NCBI GenBank assembly: GCA_014238785.1
Contig: JABAAL010000047.1
Coordinates: 17,596-81,595 of the forward strand
Direction of reading: 5' to 3'
DNA: 64,000 bases
From: Phycisphaerales bacterium
GTDB lineage: Bacteria; Planctomycetota; Phycisphaerae; Phycisphaerales; SM1A02
Part shown: positions 8,900-19,195 of the stretch, in pieces
How positions within the stretch are numbered: the stretch's first letter is position 1
Layout of the letters: each line of letters begins with the position of its first letter
Notes under the pieces: model-generated
Database searches by the model: none
Told to the model about the DNA's origin: nothing
The model's input: only the letters and a program-made list of their open reading frames with translations
Position numbers and translations under genes: made by a program

Positions 8900-8976
8900 G
8901 AAGAGGGTGAAAGTTCCAAATATAGCCCTAGGTGAGGAATTGTGGCCTCTTAGTTACGCTGCGAAACTTGTCAGGA

Positions 8977-9300
8977 TTAGGAACCGAAGAACCAAATGCC
9001 GCAGTGGTAGCCATCATCGTCGGGAGTAGTGCTGCTCCACGCAACCATCATTGGTTGGTGTACAGTGGTGCCTTCGGGCAAATAACGAGTAATTACCCCC
9101 GTCATCCCCTCAGATAGGGGAAATTGCGAAATAATACGCATGCCACCTTCGCTTCGATCAACAACTCGATACCGGACTGGGGTATCAAAATCGTGACTCC
9201 ACCGAAGAACGGCTTCGCCTTGATACTCTGTACGAGTACGATCGCGGCGGTTTTGGTTAGCTGAGGTAAGTTCAGATGTAATACTTGGGTCATGGATCAT
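8977..9300 (-). CDS. PilZ-domain protein (probable c-di-GMP receptor)
   Basis: This 107-residue single-domain protein has the two PilZ signature elements: an Arg-rich RRDRTR segment (RxxxR motif, about residues 18-23) and, later, DRSEGGMRI, matching [D/N]xSxxG. Family members bind cyclic di-GMP through these residues and change conformation. The predicted beta-barrel ends at GIWFFGS. It stands alone, followed by the gene-free region at 8583-8976. A c-di-GMP phosphodiesterase-family HD-GYP protein and an MshEN-type GspE are encoded elsewhere in the window, so the organism has several c-di-GMP components. Confidence 0.85.
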   Translation of the reverse strand: MIHDPSITSELTSANQNRRDRTRTEYQGEAVLRWSHDFDTPVRYRVVDRSEGGMRIISQFPLSEGMTGVITRYLPEGTTVHQPMMVAWSSTTPDDDGYHCGIWFFGS

Positions 9301-9354
9301 ATTCCCAAGGTCGGTCGCTTTTGTCGCCGACTTAACATGTTGTAAAAGAATTAC

Positions 9355-10365
9355 TTATGTATCAGCATTTTGAGCGTTGTATTCGCGTACTTGTTCTTCA
9401 GCATGATAGGAACTACGTACCAGTGGGCCAGATTCTACGACCCGAAAGCCCAATCGTAACCCTTCTTTCTTGTACATCTCGAATTGATCTGGATGTACCC
9501 ACCGATCAATTGGAAGATGATTTCGGCTAGGTTGTAAATACTGCCCAATCGTGATAATCTCGGCTTTTGATTTTGTCCGAATATCAGCAAGCATCTCGAG
9601 AATTTCATCATCAGTTTCACCAATACCAACCATAATGCCTGTTTTGCATACAAGCCCGGCATTGGAGATACGCTCTAATACCTGCATGGAACGGTCGTAT
9701 TTTGCCTGGGGACGTACTGCGCTATGCATACGGGGAACAGTTTCTAAATTGTGCGAGAGGATGTCTGGTTTTGCGGCGATAATGGTTGCCAAATCTTGGG
9801 CATCGCCTCGTAAATCCCCAATTAAAGCTTCGACGGAGGTATTTGGTGCCTGTTTGCGAACTTGCTCAATTGTTTGAGCCCAAATATCAGCCCCACCATC
9901 TGTAAGGTCATCTCGGTCAACACAGGTGATGACTATGTGTTTCAAGCCCATGAGAGCGATAGATTTTCCAACATTTGCTGGTTCATCGTAGTCTGGCGCG
10001 CTGGGTTTACCCGTTCGCACATTACAGAAGCCACAAGACCGAGTGCAAATATCACCAAGTATCATGATTGTTGCAGTGCCCCTTGTCCAGCAATCTCCAA
10101 TATTCGGGCACGAGGCCTCTTGGCAAACGGTGTGTAGATCATGTTTTTGTATGTTCTCGCGCATGGCGAGATAGGCCTCACCACTTGGAATTCGGGCACG
10201 AATCCATGAGGGCTTTCTTTGCATCAATAATTTTTGTGAACCGTCATCATTGTTGAGGACTTGACTACTTAAATCAAATGTTACAGAACTTCTGGTTCTG
10301 CGGGCCGTATCACCACCAAGTGGTTTTGGATGTCTTGATGTAGGCGAAGGTTTTGTCACGAGCAA
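9355..10365 (-). CDS. lipA: Lipoyl synthase
   Basis: This radical-SAM enzyme inserts two sulfurs into octanoyl-carrier proteins to make lipoate. Both iron-sulfur motifs are visible: the auxiliary cluster CQEASCPNIGDC and the radical-SAM CTRSCGFCNV. The C-terminal RSSYHAEE stretch, which carries the serine ligand of the auxiliary cluster, is also present. The frame starts at a TTG (10365). An in-frame ATG at 10224 (before QRKPSWIRARIP) is an alternative that would remove a poorly conserved 47-residue lead. No lipB is seen next to it. Confidence 0.95.
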   Translation of the reverse strand: MLVTKPSPTSRHPKPLGGDTARRTRSSVTFDLSSQVLNNDDGSQKLLMQRKPSWIRARIPSGEAYLAMRENIQKHDLHTVCQEASCPNIGDCWTRGTATIMILGDICTRSCGFCNVRTGKPSAPDYDEPANVGKSIALMGLKHIVITCVDRDDLTDGGADIWAQTIEQVRKQAPNTSVEALIGDLRGDAQDLATIIAAKPDILSHNLETVPRMHSAVRPQAKYDRSMQVLERISNAGLVCKTGIMVGIGETDDEILEMLADIRTKSKAEIITIGQYLQPSRNHLPIDRWVHPDQFEMYKKEGLRLGFRVVESGPLVRSSYHAEEQVREYNAQNADT

Positions 10366-10479
10366 TATATTCTATCAGACAGAGCGTGATTATCCCTAAT
10401 CTAAGCGCCCGCCATTAGTCGATGAAGTCCGATACCATCCTGCATATTGAATGTGCGGGGGCTGTATGTTGGATTATTG

Positions 10480-12162
10480 ATGCACAAAGGGCTACCCTTG
10501 ATTGACTGGAAGAAAACATCGTTACTCGTATGTCCGTTGCATGTGCAACGAATGTTCTTGGCATTGGCGCTCGGGCTTTTTTTAGTTGGCTGTAACGCTA
10601 ACTCTTGGATGGCAGATCCCGGTGGCCAAGGGTATTACAAGCCAACTCCAACAACAATTCCAATTTTGGATCGAATTGATATTATCGAAGATTCTGTTGC
10701 GATACCACAATATTCAAAAGTGACACACGCTGATTTGATGCCTTCAGATTTAACCTACAAGGTTCATCCTGGAGATACAGTTGATTTGAAAATATATGGC
10801 CTCTACGCAACCAATCAGCAGTACCCGGTAACAAGGCGTGTAGATGAAGGCGGGTATTTGCGAATTCCAGAAGTTGGTGACGTATTGATTGCTGGGTTGA
10901 CCGCACAAGCCGCACAAGATTTAATTTCGAGTGAATTGGGCAAGAAGGTTATGACGCACCCAAGCGTACAGTTGGAAGTTCTTGATCACACCGGCTTCAC
11001 GTATACAGTGTACGGAGATCTTGCAAGGTGGGGGAAATTTACCCTTCGAAATCCTGACCTACGACTTATCGATGTTCTTGCACTTGCAGGCGGTGTCCCG
11101 CAATCAACGAGATTCATTTATGTTATTCGCGATTTACCACTAAGTGATTCTGTTCTTCCAAGTTGGGACAGAAAAAATACCGGCGATGATGCTAAAGCTG
11201 AATTGCTAAAACAATCTCCTACAAACACAGAGGAATCGGCACCTGCCATAAATATTGAAGACCTCATAAATCAATTAGATGTTGGCAAAAATAATACTGT
11301 TTCGCCTAAACTCAATCCCATACCTACGCCCGAACCAAAAGATGAATCCACACCGAACATTGAGTCACTTATTCAAAACTTGGATATAGGTGACAACGAT
11401 GATACGGTTGAACATTCAGTATCGCCTGGGATTATTCAAACTGGCAAGCACGAGTTAATTGACATTGACGATGTTGTTCCTGTTCGCAAGACGGCTTCAA
11501 CCCAAAAGCGTGTTCCTGTAGACATTGATGCGCTGCTACCTCAGGCGCCTGTAAAAACAAAAGACGCAGCATTTGTGTATGTTCCAGAGAGCGACACCTG
11601 GCTGGAAGTCCATGCAGAATCTCCAAAGAGAGGTGGTTCTAACAAAGCGCAATTGTCGTCGAAGAAAAATGATTCCAAAATGCTTGAACGAGTTATTGAA
11701 GTTGAATGGCTGCCGCTTAAGCAAGGTGATAGTTCTTATAATATCGTTATCCGTCCAGAGGATCGAATTTATGTGAAGGGTGCGCCATTGGGGCATTTGT
11801 ATATTCGCGGTGAAATAGGAAGACCAGGAGTATTTGATTATCCAAGGACTGGCGAAAAAATTACCCTTTCGGAATTCATCACCTCTGCTGGCGATCTTGG
11901 TCCTATTGCAGTGGCGGAAAAAGTTAGTTTAACTCGCCGTTTGAGCGATAGCACACAAGCAACTATAACACTTAATTACGCTGCGATTATTCAGCGAACA
12001 GAGCCCGATATTTTCCTTAAACCAAACGATCTTATTAGTATTGGCACGAGTTGGGGTGCTACGCCCACGGCCATTATTAGAAACGGATTTAGAACTACCT
12101 ATGGATTTGGATTTCTTCTTGATCGAAATTTTGGCAATGATGTATTCGGACGGCCACCGTAA
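10480..12162 (+). CDS. Wza-like polysaccharide export outer-membrane lipoprotein
   Basis: The protein has a polysaccharide-export (Poly_export) domain, beginning DLTYKVHPGDTVDLKIYG, followed by SLBB-type beta-grasp segments (TVYGDLARWGKFTL and later LYIRGEIGRPGVFDY). A lipobox LVGC suggests an outer-membrane lipoprotein. Starts at 10447 (TTG), 10480 (ATG) and 10552 (ATG, which gives the shortest signal peptide) are all possible. An unusual insert of about 170 residues between the SLBB segments contains four short repeats of an I-x-x-L/V-I/L type (for example NIEDLINQLDVG and NIESLIQNLDIG). It is the first gene of the exopolysaccharide/exosortase operon and probably forms the outer-membrane exit. 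Confidence 0.88.
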   Translation: MHKGLPLIDWKKTSLLVCPLHVQRMFLALALGLFLVGCNANSWMADPGGQGYYKPTPTTIPILDRIDIIEDSVAIPQYSKVTHADLMPSDLTYKVHPGDTVDLKIYGLYATNQQYPVTRRVDEGGYLRIPEVGDVLIAGLTAQAAQDLISSELGKKVMTHPSVQLEVLDHTGFTYTVYGDLARWGKFTLRNPDLRLIDVLALAGGVPQSTRFIYVIRDLPLSDSVLPSWDRKNTGDDAKAELLKQSPTNTEESAPAINIEDLINQLDVGKNNTVSPKLNPIPTPEPKDESTPNIESLIQNLDIGDNDDTVEHSVSPGIIQTGKHELIDIDDVVPVRKTASTQKRVPVDIDALLPQAPVKTKDAAFVYVPESDTWLEVHAESPKRGGSNKAQLSSKKNDSKMLERVIEVEWLPLKQGDSSYNIVIRPEDRIYVKGAPLGHLYIRGEIGRPGVFDYPRTGEKITLSEFITSAGDLGPIAVAEKVSLTRRLSDSTQATITLNYAAIIQRTEPDIFLKPNDLISIGTSWGATPTAIIRNGFRTTYGFGFLLDRNFGNDVFGRPP

Positions 12163-12270
12163 TGTTGCATATGGATGAAATTGTGTTTTCTGTGAACACG
12201 GTATGGGCTTGCCTCGTACTTCTGGAGTTGAATCAGAGCGTCTAAGGCGCTCTGCTTCTGATATAGAGCG

Positions 12271-14049
12271 ATGACGAGTAGCCTTGAACATGAAACTGCG
12301 CATGAAGTAACGCCACAAAAACTTTTGTTTTGGTCTGTTGCAATTCTTATTGCATTCGGATGGATTTTTTGGGATTTTATACAACGGCAATTTTGGTTTG
12401 CAATTCAACAGCAAGCCGACTGGGGACACACGTTGGTCATTCCTTGTATCGCCGGTTATTTCGTTTGGCTATCCCGCGGGAAAATTTTGAGCGAACCATT
12501 TAAAAGATCGTGGACAGGGTTGTTCTTTCTGTTTCTCGGTCTTGGTTGGTATACGCTTTGTGCACTTGGCCCAACCGTGATGCACCATCACAACTTAATG
12601 GGATTGGGCGTTGCGTCTACAACATTCGGAATATGTTTATTCTTATTTGGGTGGCGACCCATGCTATATTTATGGTTCCCATTGTTGTATTTGTTTGTTT
12701 TTGGTCAAACAATTTCTGACCGATTTATGGAAATTGTTACGTTTAAATTGCAAGACATCGCTTCGGTTGGATCGTACTATGGTTTATCTTTTTTAGGGCT
12801 TGATGTTACTAGAGCGGGCAACACTATTGATATATTTTATAACAATGAAACCTATCCGCTGAACATTGCAGAAGCTTGCTCCGGAATGAGAATGCTCATG
12901 GCCTTCTTAGCTCTTGGCGTTGCAATGGCATTTACGGGACTGAAATATCATTGGCAGCAAATAACGTTAGTCGTGTTAGCGTTACCCACGGCAGTGTTTG
13001 TAAATATTCTTCGCGTTATGACGCTTGGCTTACTTAGTATTGCAGACAGCGGGTTTGCCGCTGGGGACTTTCACACCTTCGTGGGAACGGTCTGGTTAAT
13101 TCCTGCCTTTTTGATTTACCTTGGAATTGTGTGGATTCTAAAAAATCTAGTCATCGAAGATGACGATGAGGATGAGGATGAAGAGGAGCCTCTAATTTCA
13201 ACAATTCGTTTTTCGAGTTCTGCAACGGTAGGTTTTGTCATCGCAGTCCTCCTTCTTTCCTCGTCTGCAGTTGGGCTTCAGGTTGGTGTAAACGCTCTCA
13301 ATGTATATCTTAAAAAAGCGCCTGTACTCCCAAGAGAAGATTTTGCTGTTTTGCCACATTCAATTGGTGATTGGAAGCGGATTGGTGAAGATCTTCGGTT
13401 CGATGCGGCTGGAGTTGAGGCGTTGGGAACAGAGTTGTATTTAAGTAGGGGATATATCAATAGAAAACTGGTTCATCAGCCCATGCAATTGCATATAGCC
13501 TATTACACAGGGCAAGTTGATGCAGTGCCACACATTCCAGACCGGTGTATGGTCGCTGGAGGGTATGTTCCCTTAACGGCAGAACCCATAACTATGCCAA
13601 TGTTGATTGACACCTCAACTTGGAGCGAAGGCGCGCTAACAGATTTAAATGGAAGACCATATCGAATTGTAGAACAGATGAATTCACAGTATGGGGAATC
13701 TGAAATAATTCGACTCCCGATAGGGGATTTTGAACTCCGAATCACTGAATTTAGCCATCCGAATCTTGGGGACGAACACGTATTCGCGGGATATTTTTTC
13801 ATAGCAAACGGTAATACAACAGCCTATCCAGAACGAATTAGATTGCTGGCATTTGATCGATCTGCAAAATACGCGTATTACTGCAAAATTCAGTTTACTA
13901 TGCAGGGTAACAGGCAGTTTGATATAGAGCAATTTAATGCTATAGCTTCAGATTTTACAGAAAGTTTATTACCAGAAATTATGAAGTGCCTCCCTGATTG
14001 GGCAGAAGTAACAAAGTCAGTACACGATACTGATTCAATTGATAACTAG
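12271..14049 (+). CDS. Exosortase fused to EpsI-type domain
   Basis: This 592-residue protein starts with about eight transmembrane helices forming an exosortase. The catalytic triad is visible as Cys203 in EACSGMRML, Arg248 in NILRVMTLG and His268 in FHTFVGTVWL. After an acidic linker (DDDEDEDEEE) and one more helix comes an EpsI (DUF3485) domain with HIPDRCMVAGGY. Exosortases cleave and probably attach PEP-CTERM-like proteins at the membrane. The fused architecture resembles the planctomycete exosortase U type, but the exact subtype is not certain. It follows the exporter gene and lies 14 bases before the giant TPR gene. No obvious sorting-tag substrate occurs in this window. Confidence 0.92.
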   Translation: MTSSLEHETAHEVTPQKLLFWSVAILIAFGWIFWDFIQRQFWFAIQQQADWGHTLVIPCIAGYFVWLSRGKILSEPFKRSWTGLFFLFLGLGWYTLCALGPTVMHHHNLMGLGVASTTFGICLFLFGWRPMLYLWFPLLYLFVFGQTISDRFMEIVTFKLQDIASVGSYYGLSFLGLDVTRAGNTIDIFYNNETYPLNIAEACSGMRMLMAFLALGVAMAFTGLKYHWQQITLVVLALPTAVFVNILRVMTLGLLSIADSGFAAGDFHTFVGTVWLIPAFLIYLGIVWILKNLVIEDDDEDEDEEEPLISTIRFSSSATVGFVIAVLLLSSSAVGLQVGVNALNVYLKKAPVLPREDFAVLPHSIGDWKRIGEDLRFDAAGVEALGTELYLSRGYINRKLVHQPMQLHIAYYTGQVDAVPHIPDRCMVAGGYVPLTAEPITMPMLIDTSTWSEGALTDLNGRPYRIVEQMNSQYGESEIIRLPIGDFELRITEFSHPNLGDEHVFAGYFFIANGNTTAYPERIRLLAFDRSAKYAYYCKIQFTMQGNRQFDIEQFNAIASDFTESLLPEIMKCLPDWAEVTKSVHDTDSIDN

Positions 14050-14063
14050 GAGCCTCGAACTCA

Positions 14064-17000
14064 ATGGCGAAAAAGAAAAGCAAATCAAAAAATAGAAGTG
14101 TAAAACGAAAACGTAAAGCCGCAAAGGCGAATAAAAAGCTTATTACTATCGTAATAGCCGCAGCAATAATAATTGGCGGTGTCTTAGGTGGATTGCTGTA
14201 CGTTAATCTTCGAAGTGCTGAGAAAAATGCTCAGAATGGAGACGAGTTTTTTGCAGTTGGCGAGTATAGAAAGGCATATAAAACGTATGGTCGAGCGGTA
14301 AGCAAAGAACCTGCAAACCTCGTTTATATTGGCAAGCTTGAAGACACATTGCATAACATTATCCCAGTTACTTCTGATGAAGCAGCGGCATTTTACGATA
14401 GTTATCTTACGGCTTTAGTGCATAAATCAAGATATGCGCCTTCTAATATAGATTTTCACCTTGAAGTTGCTGAAGAATTGTATAAAGCGGCTCATCTGAC
14501 AGACATTACTTTTTATTGGAGAAGGTTACAGGCTGCTGCGGAGAGTGGGTATGAAAATATATCTCCAGACGATCCGAGACGGCATGAATTGCTGTTGTAT
14601 GTTGGGCTTTCATCACTGAAACTAGAAAACGCTTCAATGACAGACGTTTACGATGATGAGGGCAATATTCGTTTTCCTGGAGAAGATGAAATTGAGCGGG
14701 TCCTTGAAATAGATCCAGGCAATGAAGTGGCATGGGCTGCACTCGCGCATGGTCGTCTGGCTGTCTTTTATAATTTAGATCAAGAAGGGCAAACAAAACA
14801 AGCGCAAAAAAATCGTAGGTTGTTCGATGAAACTTTGCAGTCAGCAATGGAAGTGGCTGGAGACAGTTTTGGCGTACTCATAGTATTCTTCAAAGAGGCG
14901 GCACTTCAAAATGCAATATTTGCTAAACGATTTGCAGAGGGCAATCCGGCTACCCAGGAAGAGTTGGATGCTTTCAAAAAAGAAGTAGCAATTGCGCAGG
15001 AAAAATTGATTCAAGCATACAACCCATCCGAACATAGCATGCGTATAGTTGAGGTCATTTCGAAATTGGTATCCACACAAGAGGGAGCGGAAGCAGCAAA
15101 CAGGCTGCTAGAAAAACACTTAGAGCAATACCCAAAAGATTTTGGAAGGCATTATTATCAAGCGAATATTTTAAAGCAACTTGGCAAATTTGAAGAAGCA
15201 GAAGCTTCAGCATTGTTGGTTGTCGAATCGCCACAGCTTACGGTGTCACTCGAAGCGTTAGAGATGTTCCAATATAGGCCACAAGCTGCACAATTTTTAG
15301 TCGAATTAGCCGTGCTGCAGGCCCTGGATTCTGATGACGAATTAGAACGGAGTGCGTATCTAGCAAAGGCAGAGACATATCGTGAAATATTAGCAGAGCT
15401 TGTCTCAAATAATAGCGCCAACCAATTGTTAGTGTACGCAGATGGCCTTATTGCACTTGCTGAAAAAAGGTATCTGGTCGCGGCGCGTTTACTTGAAGAG
15501 GTTATTAGCAAAAATCAAAATGCAACTGCCCAACAATTACGGTACGCGGCAAGTGCACTTAGAGAAACAGGTTCAGTTGGTTTGGCCATTGAACGACTCG
15601 GCGGTGCACTTCAAAAGGAGCCCTCCAGACTGATGAATTATATTTTGAAAGCTCGGTTGGAATTAAGTATCTCGGATTATAAAGCAGCGAGAAATACCCT
15701 AGCTGTCCTTTCTCCTACTGCGCGGCAGTTGCCGGAAGTTGCAGCTCTACTTGACCACATCTCGATGGGTGACCCCTCTTCTGAAGCTACTATGTTCACC
15801 GATCCTATTCTAGCTGTCATTGCTGCGTCGGAGAAATTATCTTCACGAGGTGAAACCGAAGTAGCAGTTGCGGGGCTGATGATTGAAATTGACAAAACAA
15901 ATAGCGAAGATTGGCGCCTTTTATTAGCGATGTCGAATGTATACACGGAGGCGGCTAATACGGAGGAGGCAATTCTCTGGCTTAAAAAGGCAATAGAGGT
16001 GGGAGAAGATATACCAGGACTTAAAAATCAGTTGCTTTTAATTGAGAATAGTAATCAGGTGGATTCTGTTATCGCAATAATAAAATCTAAGGGCATGACT
16101 GCAGCTGAGGAAGCAACAAAGTTAGCAGTCACGCTAGCCTATATAGGAGCTGATTTACGTGAGGAATCAAAACGATGGAATAGAGTAGGAAACCATGTTG
16201 ATTATACGTCGGCTAAAGAACTTTCTGAAAAAGCAGTTATTGAAAGCAATAAATACCAACGGATTGCAGAGGAACTTGGCGGCGACCTCTCTCAAATTCT
16301 AGTTCTTTCTATTAATGAGGCACTAGCTGAAAAAGATACGCGTAAAGCAAAAGAATTGCTCGAGAAAATTGACGAATTGTCATCCGTGGATACAGTGCAA
16401 ATGCATGGCATGCAAGTCAGCCTTGAATTAGTTCAAGCAAGAATAGCGAAAGATAATGGAGATTTGGCAGCCTATACAAAGCACATGCAAATTGCTTTAG
16501 ATACAGCGAAATCTTCGACGGAAGAGGCACCATCTTCAGATAAATCGTGGAGGATGTTAGGACTTGTTTATTCTACCCAAGGAAATGGATCAGACGCGCT
16601 GGATGCAAATGAGAAGGCGTATCACATCTCGCCTAAATCGAAAACTAATATTAGAACGTATCTTGGGGCATTACTTTCAGATGGGAAAAATGCGCAGCGT
16701 GCACTTAGTATCATTCATATTGCCAGGAAACAGTACCCTAAGGACAAAGACTTAATTGCTGTCTGGCTTGAAATTGAAGAGTTGTATGGCAATCCAGAAG
16801 TGGTGCTTGCATATCGAGAAGAGCGTTATCTTGTAACACCAAGCGATCGAATGAATGCTATCAAGCTAGCACAGTTTTACATTAATTATTCTCCAGAGCA
16901 TAAGTACTTACTCAGCGCTGATGGATCTCAATCGGTTACCGCTCGTGCTTGGGACAAAATGCCCATTGCGAAAAAGGAAACAGTACTACGTACAGCAAGA

Positions 17001-19178
17001 ACTGTTTGGGCATCTCGTTCAAACGATATCCTTGCTGAACTTTCTGACGACATAGATCCAGATGTTCGTACATGCGTTCTGCATACGATAGCCCTCAGAG
17101 ATAAAGGTCTTCTTTCTGAGGCTTCGTCGGTATGGGATCGCTTTATAGAGAGCCGAGAAGGTACTGAAGAATATGAAGATGCTGTAATCACTGCAGCAGA
17201 CTTTTTAGTGAAGAGTGAACGATTTATACAAGCAGAGTTGTTACTTAAAAGCGCAAGGGCGGTTCAGGGAGACACCTTTGCTATTGACGGTGCGCTTGGG
17301 GATGTGTTTTTTACGCAATTTAAGTTTGAGGAAGCTGCCGAAGCGTTTAAAAAGTACGTCGAAGCAACTAAAAACCCAATACTGCATGCTCGGATGATAG
17401 AAGCATTGATTTTCTCTGGGCAATTTGAAAAAGCAGAAAAACTCCTTTTAGAATTTGCGACCACAAATCCTGCGTATGGGACAGCAATGTTGCAGGCGAC
17501 GATGTTTAGAGTAAAATCAGAACAACTTCTTGCACAAGGAGATATTGATAAGGGCAGCGCCGCTGTCAAGCTTTATAGAAACGCACTTCAAGCAGGAATC
17601 GAAGCAGACCCCTTAAATCTAACTCCATATTTTCTTCTCTGTAGGAGTCTCCTAAGCGAATATAGTTTAACGCAACAAAAAGAACTTCTTGAGGAAGCGC
17701 TTCAAGTTATAGATAAAGGTGAAAAGACTGGTGAAGAATCTGAGCAATTTGCAGTGATTCGTGCAGACGTATTACAGGCAGATGGTCAATTGGCTCGTGC
17801 TGCAGATAGACTAGCTATGTATGTAGAAAATAATCCAAAAGCGAATGGAGCAAGGCATCGATTGATGGAAACCTATTTGGATTTGGATAAAATTTCGCGG
17901 GCGATTTTAACGGTAGAAGAAGGTATCGAACAATTTCCAGCGGATAGTCTTTGGCTTCAGCGATTAGGTAATTTACAGATGCGCGCTAATGATAATGTGT
18001 ACGAAGCGATTAAAGCGTACATTTCTGCAATTGAGCACGAGCCTTCAGTACGATTGCTACAGCAAATTAACTTAATGACACGGACCAATAAAAAGCTGCC
18101 GGATCATGATTTGCTTACTATGGCACAGAGCGATTATTCAAAATTACATCCAGTAGCAGGGGTGATCGAGGCAAAATCGTTAGCGAATTTGGAGCGCAGG
18201 CGAGATGGTTTGTTAGCGATGGAAAAAGCCTGGCAGGCCTATCATGAAGCTATTGAAAATAGTTGGATTCCACCCCTATCAATTACAGAGTGGTTTATCG
18301 ATCTTCATGAATTATTTAAGGATGTGCCTGAAGAGGGAGAGGCGTTTGCGCTTCGTCTTGCGAATGGAAATTTTACACACGAGCAATATTTTGGTTTAGC
18401 AATGTACTACAAGCTGTTTGGAAACGAGTTTATTGATAAAGCTATTGATCTCATTGCTCATGAGGCAGCTGACCCAACCCTACCAAAGCAATTCCGCTCG
18501 CAGTTACTCAATCTTCTTGGCGGCTATTTAGTTGAAGCAGGCAGGTTTGAAGAAAGCAAGTCTGTATATAAACAACTTGTTGAAGAAGAAAAATCTCCAC
18601 TTGTATTGAATAACTATGCGTACGTCGTCGGTGTATATATGGATAATCCTCAAGAGGGTCTTCGGCTGGCAAAAGAAGCTGTGCTTCAAGCGCCAAGGAA
18701 CCCTTCTGCTCTTGATACTGTGGCTGTGCTGTATGGGCGAACCGGTGACTATGAGAAAGCAGCAGAAATATTTGACTATCTAATACAAGTTGACCCCACG
18801 AATACAAAGGCAATGGCAAAGCTTGCGATTCTGTACGCTGAAAAACTAAACCAGCCAGAACGCGGGCTTGTGTTTGCTCAGCGTGCTCGAACTTTAACGC
18901 CTCGATTGCCCGAAGTATTGGATGCACTTGGGTGGAGTTATTATCAGACGGGGCGAGAAGAGCAAGCAGAAGATTTATTAGTAAGATCATTGAGACAAGG
19001 AGAGACAATGGATGCGTATATCCATTTAGCGCAGGTAGTTATGAATAGGGACAAGTTTGAAGATGCCCTTGGGCATTTAAGAATGGCCCAAGAATTAGCG
19101 GATGATACGTATTCTAAGAAAAGAATATCAGCCCTTCGGGACGATATTCGCAACATTCAGACAACTGTCCCTGAGTAG
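14064..19178 (+). CDS. Giant membrane-anchored TPR protein
   Basis: This 1704-residue protein has a very basic N-terminus (KKKSKSKNRSVKRKRK), one transmembrane helix at about residues 28-50, and then tetratricopeptide-like helical repeats to the C-terminus. Clear TPR units appear at the end (for example ALDTVAVLYGRTGDYEKAAEIF and VLDALGWSYYQTGREEQA). The bulk of the chain would face the periplasm. Its role is probably a scaffold of the export/sorting machinery, similar in position to the TPR protein PrsT of proteobacterial exosortase loci, though much larger. Genes on both sides are spaced under 20 bases, so it is part of the same transcript. Confidence 0.85.
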   Translation: MAKKKSKSKNRSVKRKRKAAKANKKLITIVIAAAIIIGGVLGGLLYVNLRSAEKNAQNGDEFFAVGEYRKAYKTYGRAVSKEPANLVYIGKLEDTLHNIIPVTSDEAAAFYDSYLTALVHKSRYAPSNIDFHLEVAEELYKAAHLTDITFYWRRLQAAAESGYENISPDDPRRHELLLYVGLSSLKLENASMTDVYDDEGNIRFPGEDEIERVLEIDPGNEVAWAALAHGRLAVFYNLDQEGQTKQAQKNRRLFDETLQSAMEVAGDSFGVLIVFFKEAALQNAIFAKRFAEGNPATQEELDAFKKEVAIAQEKLIQAYNPSEHSMRIVEVISKLVSTQEGAEAANRLLEKHLEQYPKDFGRHYYQANILKQLGKFEEAEASALLVVESPQLTVSLEALEMFQYRPQAAQFLVELAVLQALDSDDELERSAYLAKAETYREILAELVSNNSANQLLVYADGLIALAEKRYLVAARLLEEVISKNQNATAQQLRYAASALRETGSVGLAIERLGGALQKEPSRLMNYILKARLELSISDYKAARNTLAVLSPTARQLPEVAALLDHISMGDPSSEATMFTDPILAVIAASEKLSSRGETEVAVAGLMIEIDKTNSEDWRLLLAMSNVYTEAANTEEAILWLKKAIEVGEDIPGLKNQLLLIENSNQVDSVIAIIKSKGMTAAEEATKLAVTLAYIGADLREESKRWNRVGNHVDYTSAKELSEKAVIESNKYQRIAEELGGDLSQILVLSINEALAEKDTRKAKELLEKIDELSSVDTVQMHGMQVSLELVQARIAKDNGDLAAYTKHMQIALDTAKSSTEEAPSSDKSWRMLGLVYSTQGNGSDALDANEKAYHISPKSKTNIRTYLGALLSDGKNAQRALSIIHIARKQYPKDKDLIAVWLEIEELYGNPEVVLAYREERYLVTPSDRMNAIKLAQFYINYSPEHKYLLSADGSQSVTARAWDKMPIAKKETVLRTARTVWASRSNDILAELSDDIDPDVRTCVLHTIALRDKGLLSEASSVWDRFIESREGTEEYEDAVITAADFLVKSERFIQAELLLKSARAVQGDTFAIDGALGDVFFTQFKFEEAAEAFKKYVEATKNPILHARMIEALIFSGQFEKAEKLLLEFATTNPAYGTAMLQATMFRVKSEQLLAQGDIDKGSAAVKLYRNALQAGIEADPLNLTPYFLLCRSLLSEYSLTQQKELLEEALQVIDKGEKTGEESEQFAVIRADVLQADGQLARAADRLAMYVENNPKANGARHRLMETYLDLDKISRAILTVEEGIEQFPADSLWLQRLGNLQMRANDNVYEAIKAYISAIEHEPSVRLLQQINLMTRTNKKLPDHDLLTMAQSDYSKLHPVAGVIEAKSLANLERRRDGLLAMEKAWQAYHEAIENSWIPPLSITEWFIDLHELFKDVPEEGEAFALRLANGNFTHEQYFGLAMYYKLFGNEFIDKAIDLIAHEAADPTLPKQFRSQLLNLLGGYLVEAGRFEESKSVYKQLVEEEKSPLVLNNYAYVVGVYMDNPQEGLRLAKEAVLQAPRNPSALDTVAVLYGRTGDYEKAAEIFDYLIQVDPTNTKAMAKLAILYAEKLNQPERGLVFAQRARTLTPRLPEVLDALGWSYYQTGREEQAEDLLVRSLRQGETMDAYIHLAQVVMNRDKFEDALGHLRMAQELADDTYSKKRISALRDDIRNIQTTVPE

Positions 19179-19195
19179 TTAAGGAAAGTAACGTT

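Larger units (their letters stand above)
8583..8976. other. 394-base gene-free region with several strong hairpins
   Basis: No convincing gene is seen here. The region holds a 7-bp hairpin at 8607-8625 (arms AGCCAGC/GCTGGCT) in the leader of the sigma-like gene, a 6-bp hairpin at 8729-8746 (GGTGGC/GCCACC), a pyrimidine-rich tract, and two terminator-like hairpins listed separately. The nearest plus-strand gene ends about 480 bases before the first terminator, so an independent small plus-strand RNA between roughly 8640 and 8825 is possible. Plus-strand reading frames in this region look like low-complexity noise. Confidence 0.4.
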
